From positions 94,099,290 through 94,163,289 of the forward strand of contig JAKTNV010000003.1 in NCBI GenBank assembly GCA_022747635.1: DNA of 64,000 bases, read 5' to 3'. Position numbers and translations under genes: made by a program. The stretch is from Hetaerina americana (lineage: Eukaryota > Arthropoda > Insecta > Odonata > Calopterygidae). Below the pieces are notes generated by a model. It saw only the letters and a program-made list of their open reading frames with translations, did not search any database and was not told the DNA's origin. This document shows, piece after piece, positions 37,601 to 49,471 of this stretch (positions are counted from its first letter, which is position 1; each line of letters starts with the position of its first letter).

Positions 37601-40600
37601 GAATTTTTTCAAATGTATTATTGGCAGGAAAACCAAAAGATATGTAATAACGATATCTAGAATCAGCCGATATAGAAGCTATTTTTTCCTTGTGTTGTTT
37701 TCACATAATATCTGTTATATTTTCGATCATATCAAGGGATACTCTCAATAGATAATGTATGTACCTATATATACATACGTGAATTCTTATGGCCATGGTA
37801 TGTGCACAAAATTGAGCCAAATATTTTCCTTTGTGGTCATTTTTGTCTGTGTGTGTACAGTATTTAGTTCAAATTGTGAATGCATCCTCAAGTAGTGTAA
37901 AATTGTTGTCATTGCTGCACATTGTACTTTCTAACAATTATTTTGATCACTTTTAGTGCATATTATTTGGTAATTATGTGATGTTAAATGAAGAGGCCGT
38001 AGAGTTTTTCAATCAGTAATAGAGGCTATCACTAAAGCATTTACAATATATCCCTCAGAACCAATTTTTTTCTTACAAAAATAGCATCTATTGTGACCAT
38101 AATGGACAGAAAATGAAACCTCATGCAAGAAAGAAATGGTAGTCATAGTTAAGAGAGATAGTATTAAAGTCTAGAAAAAAATAGTGATGCCATGAATAAG
38201 AATTCTTCGTAGGTTATGGAAAGTCATATTGAAGTGTATTTAGTCATATTTATTTTTTGCATTGTCATTTTTACCAAATAATGAATTAGTTGAGGAACTA
38301 AATAACGGTTATTTGTAAACACCATACATTTTAGTGATGTTTAATTAATTGTAATCATTACATATTTTGGCAGTCAATGAGACTGATTCCCCTTCATTTA
38401 ATCAAGGTCCCATTTAGCTTATAGGAAATGCATATGTTTAAGAGCAGGCATAAAATATTATTTTCCGTATTTATTTCCACCTTCTGGATGCAAAATCAAT
38501 TTAAGTATTTTCATATGATGCTACAATTGTTCATATTTACATTATCAGTAGAAAACACTTATTCATTCTTACCATGAACTTGGACATGAAGGTATTAATT
38601 GCTCCACAGTACAAGTTAGTCTTACCTCAAATTCACATTTCCAGTGTTTACGTAACCCAGAAGGGTACAGTTAATAGGGAAAATTTTTTGTGCTACCTTT
38701 TAGTTTACTTGTCTTAGGCCTGAATGGAGTACCTTGAAGTTAACTATATTTTGGCTATGGCTGTACCTGCGCTGAATTTAAGACATAATTTATATCCTTA
38801 GCCAGAAAGTAGTGAAACAATTTCTAGAGTGCTTAATACATATCAAATTATTGCTACTGATAGAGCTTATAATTTCCATATTGACTTTCTATGATATGGC
38901 TTATTACTTATTTGTGTTAGAAGTGTCTGATTATTGTAGTTTCTTTTAGTGATGGAATAAAGTTAACGAAGGCTGTCGGAATATCAATTTTCAAAAGTAT
39001 TGAAAAGAAAATGTTTATTATGCTATAGTTTAAACATTTTTAGACTTTCTAAGCTTAATTGCTCTTTTAAGGTATATTCACAATTTTTACAGTGATGGAT
39101 AGTGTAAAGTTATGTATTTCAGGCAGCTTATATTTATGCTTGTAGTTTGTACTGAATATAAATTGGCATTTAAGCAGCATTCAACTACTTCATGCAACTC
39201 CTTCTGCTTATGGTGCTCTTCCTGCTTAAACTGTTCTAAAAGTTAATTCTGCTGAGGAGCTGATAAGAATAAAAAAATTATCAACAATCGTGGTATCTCA
39301 AAGCATTAATGAGAAGCTTTTTAGTATTTAGAATTTGTCAAGGTGAAACACTGGAATCAGAGACACTGACAGATGTTATTACAACCTACATTTGTTAAAT
39401 GTTCTTCACCCTCAAAGGATTTGACGTAGAGTTGATTGGTTCAGTCAGTTTTTCTTAACCAAGTGACTCTGATAGCTTACATTTGTATCTGCTGCATATA
39501 AAACTGTTGCTGTGCTGGTGGCGTGGCAGGTAGCAAAGCAGACTGTAGCTCCCTCAGGGGAGGCCATCCCATTCTACCAACGTGTGGCTATGGCCTCATT
39601 AGCAGGGGCCTGTGGAGGTTTTATCGGCACACCAGCTGACATGGTTAATGTTCGCATGCAAAATGACATCAAATTACCCGTCGACAAGAGAAGAAAGTGA
39701 GTATGAATGTGTGCACACAACAATATAGTTACATATTCTTACACAATGCAGTAATTGCACTTGTAGTTCATTTTTTAGTTTGTTGATATTTGCTGATATT
39801 TGCATTTGAGTGAATTATTGGCATTTTGTAACCCCTGTGTTGATTTTAAAATGTTACTAACTTGACTCATGTTTCAGCTTCTCACATTAACAGTAAATAA
39901 TTCACATGCACTAGAATTCCATATTAATGACTAAAAATGGTTTTATGCTAACATACTATTTGTTTTGATAAATTTTAGTTTCTTCGAAGTGTTCTTTATT
40001 TTGTATCTACTTATGAATGGAATAATTTGCACAGTTTAACTTCAATAATTTCTAATTGTAGAAGACTAGTGTAATGTATGCTATATTGGAGATATATCAG
40101 GAATTTAAAAATATTAAACGACAGTTTAAAGGTTTATTATCTGCCATTATTGTGGGTGATTCCTATTATATTTTATTCTGGGTATATTTTGTACTCTTTG
40201 TTATGAATTTTTTTAACATGCATTGCATGTAAACATAATGGGAATAAAACAATATGCTGCTAATAATGATAAGCTGTTAACGTGGATTTACTGTTGGCAA
40301 CCAGAATCTACCTGGAGCTGTTGTTAGTACCCAAGCTACTCTATTGACTTTTGGTGTCTTTCATTAACATACATTACAGCCAATAACTAACCCATTTACA
40401 TCACTTCTGCTCTTGTTGACCCTCATAAGTATTTAGCATTTTAATTCTGAGAAAAGTTTAAATGATTTAATTTTATTTACTTTTCTTGGTCTGTACAATA
40501 TTTCCATTTTTATTTTTTTTTAAATTAAACTCAGTGTTTTATTCATTGCTCATAATATCTTAGTACTGATGAAGAAATAGGGATTTAAATACACGTGTAA

Positions 40601-43600
40601 ATGCAGTACATTTTTTGTACATTTAAAAGGAAGATATTGCCTCATTCCCACAAAAATAATTCAAAAGGAAAACTCATTGTGAATCTGAAAAAATACATTC
40701 AAATGAAATGAACTTCTATTCCTTATTACTGTAGAAAGTAGTTTTTCTTAAGAATACCATTTATATACCATATTTTTCGGTTCATAAGGCACTTTTTTAC
40801 TCCAAAATGTGTTATAAAATCAGCCTGCTTCTTACGGGCTGGGGGTATACAGGTATAACTTCGACCTACTAGTGCTAGCTGATTCTCTGGAAAATTACTT
40901 TCAATGAAGTATTTTTCCTGCATAAAGCATAGAAAATGGCTTTCTTGATTGCAAATTTTGATGATATCACTGTTTTGAGTAAGTTTTTTATCAGTCAGCC
41001 AACGCTTTTTCCAATCCTCGAAGCACTTCAAAAAATCATTTTTTTGTGATCTTGTTCAGCTCCTCCTTTGATGCAGTCTTTATCTCGTCAATTGTAGTGT
41101 AGCGTCATCCTTTCTTGGGCCTCTTCAGTTTCGGGAACAAGAAATAGTCACAGGGGGCCAGATCTGGGGAATACGGTGGCTGCGGAATCATTAGTGTGTT
41201 TTTTTTGCCAAAAATTCGGGCCCAAGCAACAATGTGTGAGCAGGGGTGTTATCATGGTGCAAAAGCCAACATTTGTTCTTCCATAAATCTGGGCGTTTGC
41301 AGCAAATTGCTTCACACAAATTGCGCATAACTTGCAGGTAATATTCCTTATTTACCGTTCTTCCCGGTGGCAAGAACTCATGATGTACCACGCCCCTACA
41401 ATCAAAGAAAAGTGTAAGCAAAACTTTCACATTCAACCAAACTTGACACTTTTTTTTTGCTCTTGGCTCGTGCTTCAGCTTCCATTGGGTAGATTGAGCT
41501 TCAGTTTCCACGTCATAACCATAAACCCATGATTTGTCACCAGTTATGACCCATTTGGGAGCAGCAAATTTGCGTCATCACAGGCAGAGTCCAACACCTC
41601 ATTAGCAATGTTAATGCATTGCTGTGTTTGGTCGAAATTGAGCAATTTTGGTACAAATTTCGTGGCAACCCGTGTCATACCCAAATCATTGGTAAAAATT
41701 GAATGGCATAAGCCAATCGATATGTTTAGGTCCTCTGCAGCTTCTCGAATGGTGATTCGCAGATTGGCCAATACTATTTTCTTCACTTTGTCAATGTTTT
41801 CCTCTGTTGTTGATGTGCTTGGGCGTCCGCCATGTCTTTGTCGATCACATCTTCTTGGCCCTTTGAGAACGTTTTGTACTGAGGATAAATGTTGCCTCAG
41901 TCCAACGTTGCCACAGTCAACATTCGGAATGCGTCCTCGCACTTAATTTCATTTTTCACACAAAATTTGGTACAGATTCTTTGATCCATTTTTTGGAACA
42001 GTCAAAAATGGAAATCAAGCCAAAACACGGCCAAGCAAAACAGCTGTCAACAATTAACCGAACATTCAAAATGGTCGAAATTTTCGGCATAAGTGAGAGA
42101 CATAAGTACCAACATAACGCCACAAAAAAATCAAATATACGCAGCCCACAAAAATTCAAAATTCGCGATACTTTTTGAACAGACCTCGTACATTGGCTAA
42201 TCAAAATGTAAATCCTCTGGTAATATGTGTATACGTTATACATCTCCTGATATAGTTAGTGTGTATAGGCATAGATAGGCCTTAAATAGTGTAGGAGTAG
42301 TAAAGGCGTAGAAAATGTTTGTGTTTAGTACAAATTTCATGAAGCATGGAAATAAGGCAGCTGAAAGGCATTTTGGCCCACCTTTAACTGAAAAGATGAA
42401 ACAAGAATAGAGGGAGCAGAAGGTGGTTTTAGTAAATGCAGATATAAGTAAAAAATGTAGGTTAATGTGCTCCTAAGGGGTCAAAAGCTTCCGCTGAAAT
42501 TGCTGCTTGAATATGTAAAAAATTATAGAGGCACCGACTCATTACATCATACCGAGGGGAAGAATAAAACGGATGTTGATTTCCAGTGTTTGTGATTGAA
42601 AAAACATGGTGGAAAGTTAAAAGTAAGATCATCATAATGATGCTCTTTTAAAAAAGGTGAAATTAGCAATGTACTACATGGGAGTGAAGATGGCATTGTG
42701 TAAGAGGAAAGTGACAACTCCAGTGAAGATAACTGCAGAAATGATGAAGCGGCAGTGATGGCAAATTTCTGAAATTATATGATGAATAAACGTTGATGTA
42801 TGTGTAGCTGTTAAATTTTAAATCAACTTAACAGTTATCTTTGTATTAAGTATTATAATCAAAATACTTTTATCCTTTTCTGTCTGATCCAAACATTTTT
42901 CTTAAATTCCAAACTGCAGAATCAAGGTGCACATAATGGCCCTGGAAATACAGCAACACTTTTTCATTTACATCTATGTATATTTTAGTTGTAAACATGG
43001 AATATTGATATGAAAACCTAACATTTTCATCAACCAACTGAAACATTAACTCCTAAAGTGAAGTGAAAGCAGTAGATATTGGGTCTAAAGCTCAAGAGTA
43101 GTCCACACAGTTAAAGGGTGAATTTAAATGGAATGTCCTGAAGTCCAACAAGACATATGTCATGTATCTCCTCCTTTACCATGCATCTGATTAAAACTAT
43201 AAAAGGCTCAGGAATCAAAAAATTGCTAGAAATTTGTATACATTCCCAAATACACAGATACTGAAAAATGCCCATTGAAACATCAATAGCTTGGAAGCCT
43301 CCATTGGATTCAAATGGAACAAGTATATTTTTGTACCAGAGATATGCTTTGACTATAAATAACTGCTGCTAACTGAAGGAAAATTGGGAAAAGTTGCTCT
43401 CATTTAAGGGAATGAGTTTCATAAGGGTATGATGACCCACAAAAAATTTCAGACAAAATAAATTTCTGGTTCAGAAATAGAATGAGCAGTGGCAATGCCC
43501 TGTTGGCTGAATAGTGGATTTACCATTAATGTATTCTTTCAAGGGTATTATTGTCATTTATCTAAGTTTTTATGATAGCATTATTCTTTAATGATCAAAT

Positions 43601-46600
43601 TTCAGTCAAGCCTATACTTTTGATTCTCTTCACATAGTAATGAGCACTGACTAATACCAAAATAATGTGTCACAATGAATATTAACTGATATATTTTTTG
43701 ATGATATGCTGTCATAGGCTACATTTAATGGCAGCGGATTTTTATTTGATGTTTCATTCATTAAGAGCCCTGGACAGACGCACCTAATATGGAATAAGAG
43801 TCCTCTTAATGTTATGCCTCAGAGAATGTTATTTCTTATTATGTAAGTACTGGCTTTCAACCCTGAGGGGCTGGGTTAAAATGCTGGAGTGGTCTAGTTT
43901 TTTCAGTGGTTTTCTGATAACTACTTGCAGGGAAGCACTTAAAGTGAAGTACACGGTCTGTTGAATGGGATGTTATATTGTGGACCCCTTAGCACCTTTC
44001 ATAATGGCAGGCTAATGCTGATGCCAACTTTCTTTCCACTCTTCCTCTCATCCCCTCAATATCCTACCCCTACCGAATGGCCCACCAATTTCCAATGGCA
44101 CAAATGGGCCTAGCTGTCAGTTGCCCCCATAATAACTACTACTACCCAAGAAAAATCATTCATTAGGCCAGTATTATAAACACTAAATATATATAAAAAT
44201 AGATATAACGTATAGATATAAAAATTTGGCTTTTCATCTTTAAAAAATGTAAAATCAAAGTTGTCTTCTTTGATGCCATTTATTCAGCAGGTAATTCAAT
44301 ATTATCATCATTATGACTTATTTTATCAAATATTAACATAACAGCTGATAACAGCAGCAATATATGTTTACATTGGTTTCTTAATCTGTAGAAACAAATG
44401 AGCTACAACTCTATTTTTAAATACTACTCCCAGAAAACCTTTTTTATAATTACAGGATAACAAATAATTAACATGGATAAACAATAATGCTTAATCATTA
44501 ATATTCATTGTTTTACTATTTAACATTAAAAATGACTTTTTTGAACACTAATTTTTAGGAAATGTGAGTTTGACTTACTCTCTATTGAAAAGCCATGGAA
44601 TTTATGTTTTCTTTTACTTGAAAGAATAAGGCTTCATTAACATGAGTGATTTTTTTTAGTATTTTGAGCTATCATTGTATTGAGGCTACCACAAATATGC
44701 CTGAGTGTCAGTGAATATGGCATTAACACTCTCTTATTTATTGGCACCACATAAAAACTATCATCTATATTTGTATATCATATGCATTTAAATCAAATTT
44801 CATGGAATAATAATTAACATGTGCATTTTATATCCTGCCCGATTATGTACCAATGCATTCATATTTTGATGGTACCGTAATAATTTTTCATGGTTTTTGT
44901 TACACTGCCCTTTTCACATTTGTGCTTTCAAATTATGGCTCGGCATTATCAAAATGGAGAGAGATTGTGGAGAAGTAGAAGCAAGGTCAAAAAATAAGGG
45001 AGACAATGAAGGAATATAGTAAACTATTGCTTATAGAGTTTCAGGAAAGGAACTTATGAATGTATCAACACTAATAGAGGTTTGCATTATTTTGCAAACA
45101 GCTTTGCTGAATGGTGAGAAATTCTTATTGCGATCACTGTTATTTGGGTCCCCTCTCCCTGTTTCTCATGATTTGGAATTTTATGTTTATCATTCGTATT
45201 AATGTATATAAATTATATAGTCCAAAAAATGTTTTTGAAATTTTTATCCTACTTTCAAATAAACAATTATATCTGTTTTAGGAAATTCTCTTTTTTTAAC
45301 ATAGCTGGCCACTCTGAGATCTGTAAATGTGCATGTCAATTTTCAAAATGTGGGCAGATACAGATAGAATGTATAAGATGATTTATGTTGCTGGGTAATT
45401 CTTTGAAGATAAAATATTATTATCAATGCTGTGAAGAAAAAGTATGTTTTATGAGCAGAAATTTGAAATGGCAATGGAATATTTAATAGCAATTATGTCC
45501 TTATAAAATGTTTAATGAACATTTTAATTCATTTATATCATATTGTGAATAAATGAAGTTGGGTCACTGGTTCAATGAATAATTGTTTTATGTTGTAAAA
45601 ATAAATTTGTGAAGATAAAATACAATCCTACCTATGCATTTCGAGGAAGCAAAAAAAATATTTGTTCAGCACAAGTATCAATTAACATGAAATGTTTTAG
45701 ATAATCTCCTACATTTCATATTAATCGATTTCCAGTTGACATAGATTCAAGGTTTAACTGTATTAGCTGTAGCTTATTTCAATTTTTAAATGGGACAAAA
45801 TGAAATTTTGATGAAAAGATGTTTCATAAGAGCAGGTCTATGTCAACTCTTCTTGCCTCCTTCCCTCCACTCCTTAGCGTTCAAACCTAACATCATTATA
45901 TCCACTTTTTCATAATGTCCCATATTCTGTGATCAATTAAATCCACACATATCTGCCTCCACTAGTAACTTTCACTGCTGCTTTTATTGGTGGAAATCAA
46001 GAGGGGGGTTCCCTTCAAAATAAATTATTAATGTCATTTCTGACAGTATATGACCATTTTTAGTCTTATCATTATCTTTTTTACTTTACACATACATTAT
46101 TTTTATCTTATCATTTTTTCTTTAGTTCTAAAAATCTGTGACATCAAATTGGCAAAGATGTTGATAATATTTAAAATATTTAAATGCCAATAATGCCCTT
46201 TATGCAGTGCTTAGTTTGCACCTTTGGTCAAAGAATGATTGTCGGAAAAAATGGAATAGTTGTGGTCTTACAGTTTTCCATTTACTAAGCCATAATGGGT
46301 ATTCAAAACTGATAATGCTTGGTGTCCTACCAACTTATATTTAATTTTTTTTAAATTAATAATTAATCAACTATGTTTTGTAGAACGTCAAGTGGGTATG
46401 ATTGCCAGTATATATTAGAATGTATTTAAACAGCTTTGGTCAATGTAGATTACCTGTACCCCTGGCAGGTAGAAGACGGAATTAGCATATGGCTAGTAAA
46501 AGCCTAAAAAATCAAACAGTAAGCACAAACACAGTAATAATTTAAAGTGCTAGCAAGTTTTCTTAAGAAACATATTCAATTCAGAATGTCATAAGTTGAA

Positions 46601-49471
46601 CATGATGGTGTAAGATAATCTAATTGCCAATGAATGCATAGTTGAATTAGTTTATTTCTAATGCTTTCATGTGACTGTTAAAATGAAAAATTATATTCTT
46701 GCTGGTAGTAGCTCAAATTTTAATTTTATTTTGTATTTCAGTCCTGAAGTCTGTAGTATATCTCGTTGGCCTTTCACAATAAATGATTAAGTGTATATTT
46801 CTTAGTTAATATTACAGAGTTGGTATTAATTTTTCCTTTCATTCTTATTTTTGTGACCAAAAGCTACAAGCATGCTTTTGATGGTCTGTTTCGCGTTTAT
46901 CGAGAGGAGGGCATTCGACGCTTATTTTCTGGTGCATCAACTGCAACTTCCCGTGCTGTATTTATGACAGTAGGTCAGCTTTCTTTCTATGACCAAGTCA
47001 AGTTATTCCTTCTTGGTACAGGAATATTCACGGACAACTTTACCACTCACTTTCTATCCAGCCTGACAGCTGTAAGTATATATTTCTTTAATCTCAATAT
47101 TCATCAGTATTTTAGATGTAATCCCCAGTTGGTTTCATTTTATTGTTCTTCAAAAATAACATTTCTAGTGTTTATTTAATAGAGATAGTTTTATTACATT
47201 GCTGTGATTTATGTGGATGATAGGAAAAATGAGGATATTACTTTTAACTAGATTTGTCTTAAGGATCACAGATATCTCTGATCCTCATGACAAACTGTGT
47301 TATCTAAAATTGCACAATTTTGTTTCTTCTGCCAGAAATCTTAGAAACTACCAAATATTAGTACAGTCAGTGATTTATGTATTTATTTATTATATAGTCT
47401 TATTATATGTTTTATCTCAGCAAACTTTCAAGCAGCACCCTATGGAGTGATTATATATATTGGAAATATGATAATATCATACCATATACATTGTCACGGC
47501 CTAGTCACCCTGTCAAGCCATCAGGCAATCAATACTCATTTTTTTGATGATGCTAGCAGGTCACAAGTGAAAACATAATCAAACTTTGCCCACAGGTATA
47601 TCTCAGTATGGGATAAGATTTTTGTAATTTTCTAGTTTCTCTGATAGTCTGTATAGTATTCTATTTATTATAACTTCATTAAAAAATAATTGGGACAGCT
47701 TGTGGGATCATGATAGATATTGCATCTTGTGTTAGTCAGTCAAGGTCAGCTTTGCTGAAAAATGTAGGGAGTGAAGTGGCACCAATAGGTGTCTGAAAAA
47801 TAAACTTTTTATAAATATGGAGCCCTTAAATTTACGTAGAGATGAACAAACAAAGGTAACCTCTTTAGGTTAAGGTAAGGGTCTTTGTGAAATTAATTTT
47901 TAAATTACTGAGCATGCTCTTAGGAAAATTCAAACTAGAACATCCCATCATCTCATACCATAAAGTAGCTGTTAAATCTCATAGAGACACTGTTGACAAT
48001 GCCTTTATTTATTTTTAGTTGATTTACTTTTGGGTTTATGGCTTGAAATTTTAGAAATATTTTCCATATTTTAGTTGCTTTCATCAAGTATGATAAAGAT
48101 ATGAGATGTATATGATTTTGCATTGTTTGATATGCATAGTCTAAAATTTTTAATGAGGTAAGGGAAGACTTATTTTAAGTTACACTTTTCCTCATGGAAA
48201 TTTGAATTTTATGTATTTGTCCTCCAAAGAAATGTATTTTTTCTCATTTGTGAAGGTGTACACATGTATAGCAAAATCTTGCATGAGTTCAATTTTAGGA
48301 CTACAGGTATCTGTGAAAAAGTAATTATTGCTGGGAAAGATGTCATTATTCAATACATGAAAAATTTATTGATTTAACTGTTCCCTGAGTATTAATCCTT
48401 TCATTAGCTTGTTATTGTTACTGGGAAACATGTGACCTAATTTAGAGCTTCCAATCCATGTATAGAGTTTGCACTTTTTCTGGTTATGAATAACTGTAAT
48501 TTTTAAATTGCATCTGATCTAAAATTCACTAGGGACCAGATTTTCAGGAGCAAATTTAATGAGCAAAGAAAAGTCATAATCATGCCAATGTGACATTTTT
48601 GATAAAAGCAATTATTAAAAAAGAATGGCAAAATTTGTTTTTCAAAAATCCTCATATTAAATTATAATACACATTACATTTTTGAGGTCAGCAGATTCCT
48701 TCTCTTGGAGCACTTGCAGATTGACCTACTCAAAGGTCTGAAGACATTTAAAATGTTATGTAACAAAATGCTATATGTTAACTGGTGAGGCCTCTGATGG
48801 TTCTCAGATATGTTTGAAACATCTGCTCTGCCACAAAAGACTTTTGAAATGGAATATAATGTTAGTAATAATAAATTGCTGGAACTGTGAATTAAACCAT
48901 TTTGAATACTTGTGTAAAGTACATTCTATAGAAAATATGATTTCTAATTTTCCTGATTTGATAGAATCATAAATTTAATAGGCCTATTTATTCTTGTCTC
49001 ATCATTTGTATTGATTTGTTAGGGTGCTGTAGCCACTGCTTTAACACAGCCTTTGGATGTCCTGAAAACTCGTGCCATGAATGCTAAGCCAGGAGAATTC
49101 AAGGTATTTAGTTATTGAAGTGCTCATAGCCTTTGTAAATTACACCTCCGATGTCATTAATACTTTTTAATTTATTTTATTACAGAGCATGTGGCATTTG
49201 ATAACTTATACTGCAAAGTTGGGTCCACTTGGATTTTTCAAGGTTAGTTATATCTTGATGCTTATTAATGAAATGTACAAGAATTGCATTTGTATTGAAT
49301 GTAATTAATTTTATATTTTTAGAAATGATTGTTGTCACCACTGGGTGAATTCTTTGTTTGTCTTTGCAGGGATTTGTGCCTGCCTTTGTTAGGCTTGGAC
49401 CCCACACTATTTTAACTTTTGTATTTCTGGAGCAGTTACGAGTCAATTTTGGTACAATTGTTGTTAAATAG
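31513..49471 (+). CDS. SLC25A10: Mitochondrial dicarboxylate carrier, seven coding exons
   Basis: Exons join as 31513-31611, 35797-35952, 39530-39696, 46864-47071, 49023-49103, 49186-49242 and 49370-49471, giving 289 codons plus TAG. All introns are GT-AG. The product swaps malate or succinate for phosphate or sulfate across the inner mitochondrial membrane. The three carrier repeats each show the PxDxxK/R signature: HPLDLLK at the end of exon 1, TPADMVNVR in exon 3 and QPLDVLKTR in exon 5. DIC-specific blocks include WYFGGLASAGAACCTHPL, VHLQTQQEGK, LYNGLSASLCRQLTYSTTRF, VNVRMQNDIKLP, GQLSFYDQVK and PHTILTFVFLEQLR. Length equals the family norm (about 287). The long introns 1-3 are loaded with transposons; introns 5 and 6 are only 82 and 127 bp. 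An AATAAA at 50253-50258 is a possible polyadenylation signal. Confidence 0.95.
34047..34091 (-). ncRNA. Hammerhead-ribozyme-like motif, Penelope 3' terminus
   Basis: Minus strand: CUGAUGA core, a U, stem II AUGUA/UACAU closing on a GU loop with a flanking G-U pair, GAAAC, CG, then GUC as the cleavage-site triplet. The outer strands AAUGU and ACAUU can form stem I, but three bases (UAC) bulge between stem I and the core. Penelope-like elements are known to carry hammerhead motifs with a very short stem III, which fits. Activity is doubtful because of the bulge and the extra U before stem II. Confidence 0.45.
34521..34535 (+). repeat. 15-G homopolymer
   Basis: Run of 15 G inside the C-rich (minus strand) 3' UTR of the Penelope-like fragment. 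Confidence 0.9.
35160..35290 (-). repeat. tRNA-derived SINE, family 2, copy A
   Basis: On the minus strand, GGATGCTTCAGTAGCTTAAC begins a strongly tRNA-like head (A box AGTAGCTTAACTGG, a pairing CTCAG/TTGAG anticodon-like arm, B box GGTTCTAATTCC), followed by the body CAAGGCAAATAATTTTTACA. Two further copies in the opposite direction follow immediately. Confidence 0.65.
35288..35560 (+). repeat. tRNA-derived SINE, family 2, copy B (head lost)
   Basis: It begins near the B-box remnant GGTTCAAATTCC and continues with CAAGGCAAATAATTTTTACA, ATGCACACTTAGCAGATGAC and a block ending TTTCTAGGAATT, collinear with copy C. Most of the tRNA head is missing. It lies back to back with copy A. Confidence 0.6.
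35565..35765 (+). repeat. tRNA-derived SINE, family 2, copy C
   Basis: A full head: GGATGCTTCGTTAGCTTAAA, B box GTGTTCAAATCC, then CAAGGCAAATGATTTTTT, GCATATTTAGCAGATGAC and an ending TTCTAGGAAATTTTGG. It stops only about 30 bases before exon 2 of the carrier gene, so it borders the branch-point region of intron 1. Confidence 0.65.
35797..35952 (+). CDS. SLC25A10: Dicarboxylate carrier exon 2
   Basis: 52 codons, VHLQTQQEGK to GIYE. Acceptor TTTCTCTACAG, donor GTTTGT, phase 0 on both sides. Completes repeat 1. Confidence 0.93.
36955..36968. repeat. 14-bp target-site duplication, left
   Basis: TTCTCTTCCTTAAC, identical to 37195-37208; the two copies bound the foldback element between them. 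Confidence 0.75.
37080..37107 (-). ncRNA. Hammerhead-like core, left arm of foldback
   Basis: The mirror copy on the minus strand has the same core through GAAACC but lacks the following AGGUC, so the cleavage site is lost. Confidence 0.3.
37109..37142 (+). ncRNA. Hammerhead-like core, right arm of foldback
   Basis: CUGAUGA, U, stem II GACGU/ACGUC with a 3-nt loop, GAAA, CCUAGG, UC: the same core and GUC site as at 54769-54811. The sequences outside do not form stem I here, because the 5' side pairs with the opposite arm, so cleavage in this setting is doubtful. Confidence 0.4.
37195..37208. repeat. 14-bp target-site duplication, right
   Basis: TTCTCTTCCTTAAC, identical to 36955-36968. Confidence 0.75.
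39530..39696 (+). CDS. SLC25A10: Dicarboxylate carrier exon 3
   Basis: VAKQTVAPSG to VDKRR plus two bases of an Asn codon; acceptor CGTGGCAG, donor GTGAGT, phase 2. Carries the repeat 2 signature TPADMVNVR. The acceptor has a weak pyrimidine tract, but the joined protein keeps family length within one residue. Confidence 0.88.
40766..42951 (+). mobile_element. pogo/Tigger-like DNA transposon remnant, interrupted by a mariner
   Basis: The left end (ATATTTTTCGGTTCATAAGG, then CACTTTTTTACTCC) and the right end (reverse complement near GTATTTCCAGGGCCATTATG) are diverged inverted repeats of the type found on Tigger-like elements. At about 42340-42400 (plus) the reading KHGNKAAERHFGPPLTEKM matches the start of the CENP-B-type DNA-binding region of pogo transposases. 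At about 42660-42770 the acidic C-terminus EESDNSSEDNCRNDEAAVMA appears just before a stop. Most of the transposase is deleted. The mariner at 41000-42188 lies between the left end and the transposase start, so it inserted later. Confidence 0.5.
41000..42188 (-). pseudogene. mariner transposon with broken transposase
   Basis: The 5' end is at 42188, next to a TA dinucleotide, with terminal sequence CGAGGTCTGTTCAAAAAGT. The transposase reads through two large frames: 41544-41942 (HGGRPSTSTTEENI, EAAEDLNISIGLCHSIF, TRVATKFVPKLLNF) and 41191-41511 (VKVLLTLFFDCRGVVHHEFL, RPDLWKNKCWLLHHDNTPAH), then IPQPPYSPDLAPCDYF, RPKKG and LRGLEKALAD in other frames. The three Asp residues of the mariner D,D34D set are still readable, but the first Asp block sits in a frame-shifted stretch, and a run of A shifts the frame again at about 41197. 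The 3' repeat was not found, so the left limit is approximate. Same family as 18574-19540, better preserved. Confidence 0.85.
43847..44150 (+). repeat. tRNA-derived SINE, family 1, copy C
   Basis: Body blocks GCACTTAAAGTGAAGTACAC and TTGTGGACCCCTTAGCACC, plus the tail ending CCCATAATAACTACTAC, match the copies at 21236 and 28021 in the same order. The Pol III boxes have decayed. Confidence 0.55.
44150..46800. other. Intron 3 remainder, nothing recognised
   Basis: AT-rich intron DNA without a recognisable transposon, exon or RNA. Confidence 0.45.
46864..47071 (+). CDS. SLC25A10: Dicarboxylate carrier exon 4
   Basis: The first base completes Asn, then YKHAFDGLFRVYREEG to LSSLTA; acceptor CCAAAAG after a T-rich tract, donor GTAAGT, phase 0. 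Completes repeat 2 and starts repeat 3. Confidence 0.92.
49023..49103 (+). CDS. SLC25A10: Dicarboxylate carrier exon 5
   Basis: 27 codons, GAVATALTQPLDVLKTRAMN to PGEFK, with the repeat 3 signature; acceptor TTGTTAG, donor GTATTT. Confidence 0.92.
49186..49242 (+). CDS. SLC25A10: Dicarboxylate carrier exon 6
   Basis: 19 codons, SMWHLITYTAKLGPLGFFK; acceptor TTATTACAG, donor GTTAGT. Preceded by an 82-bp intron. Confidence 0.92.
49370..49471 (+). CDS. SLC25A10: Dicarboxylate carrier exon 7 with stop
   Basis: 33 codons plus TAG: GFVPAFVRLGPHTILTFVFL to FGTIVVK. Acceptor TCTTTGCAG. The last transmembrane helix and the C-terminal tail. Confidence 0.93.
   Translation, partial: GFVPAFVRLGPHTILTFVFLEQLRVNFGTIVVK

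Noticed and set aside
39512..39529. Upstream extension of carrier exon 3 (LVAWQ)
   Set aside because: The acceptor AG at 39528-39529 gives the correct phase, and the alignment to the family leaves no room for the extra residues.
41608..41946. 112-codon open frame on the plus strand
   Set aside because: Antisense of the mariner transposase on the minus strand.
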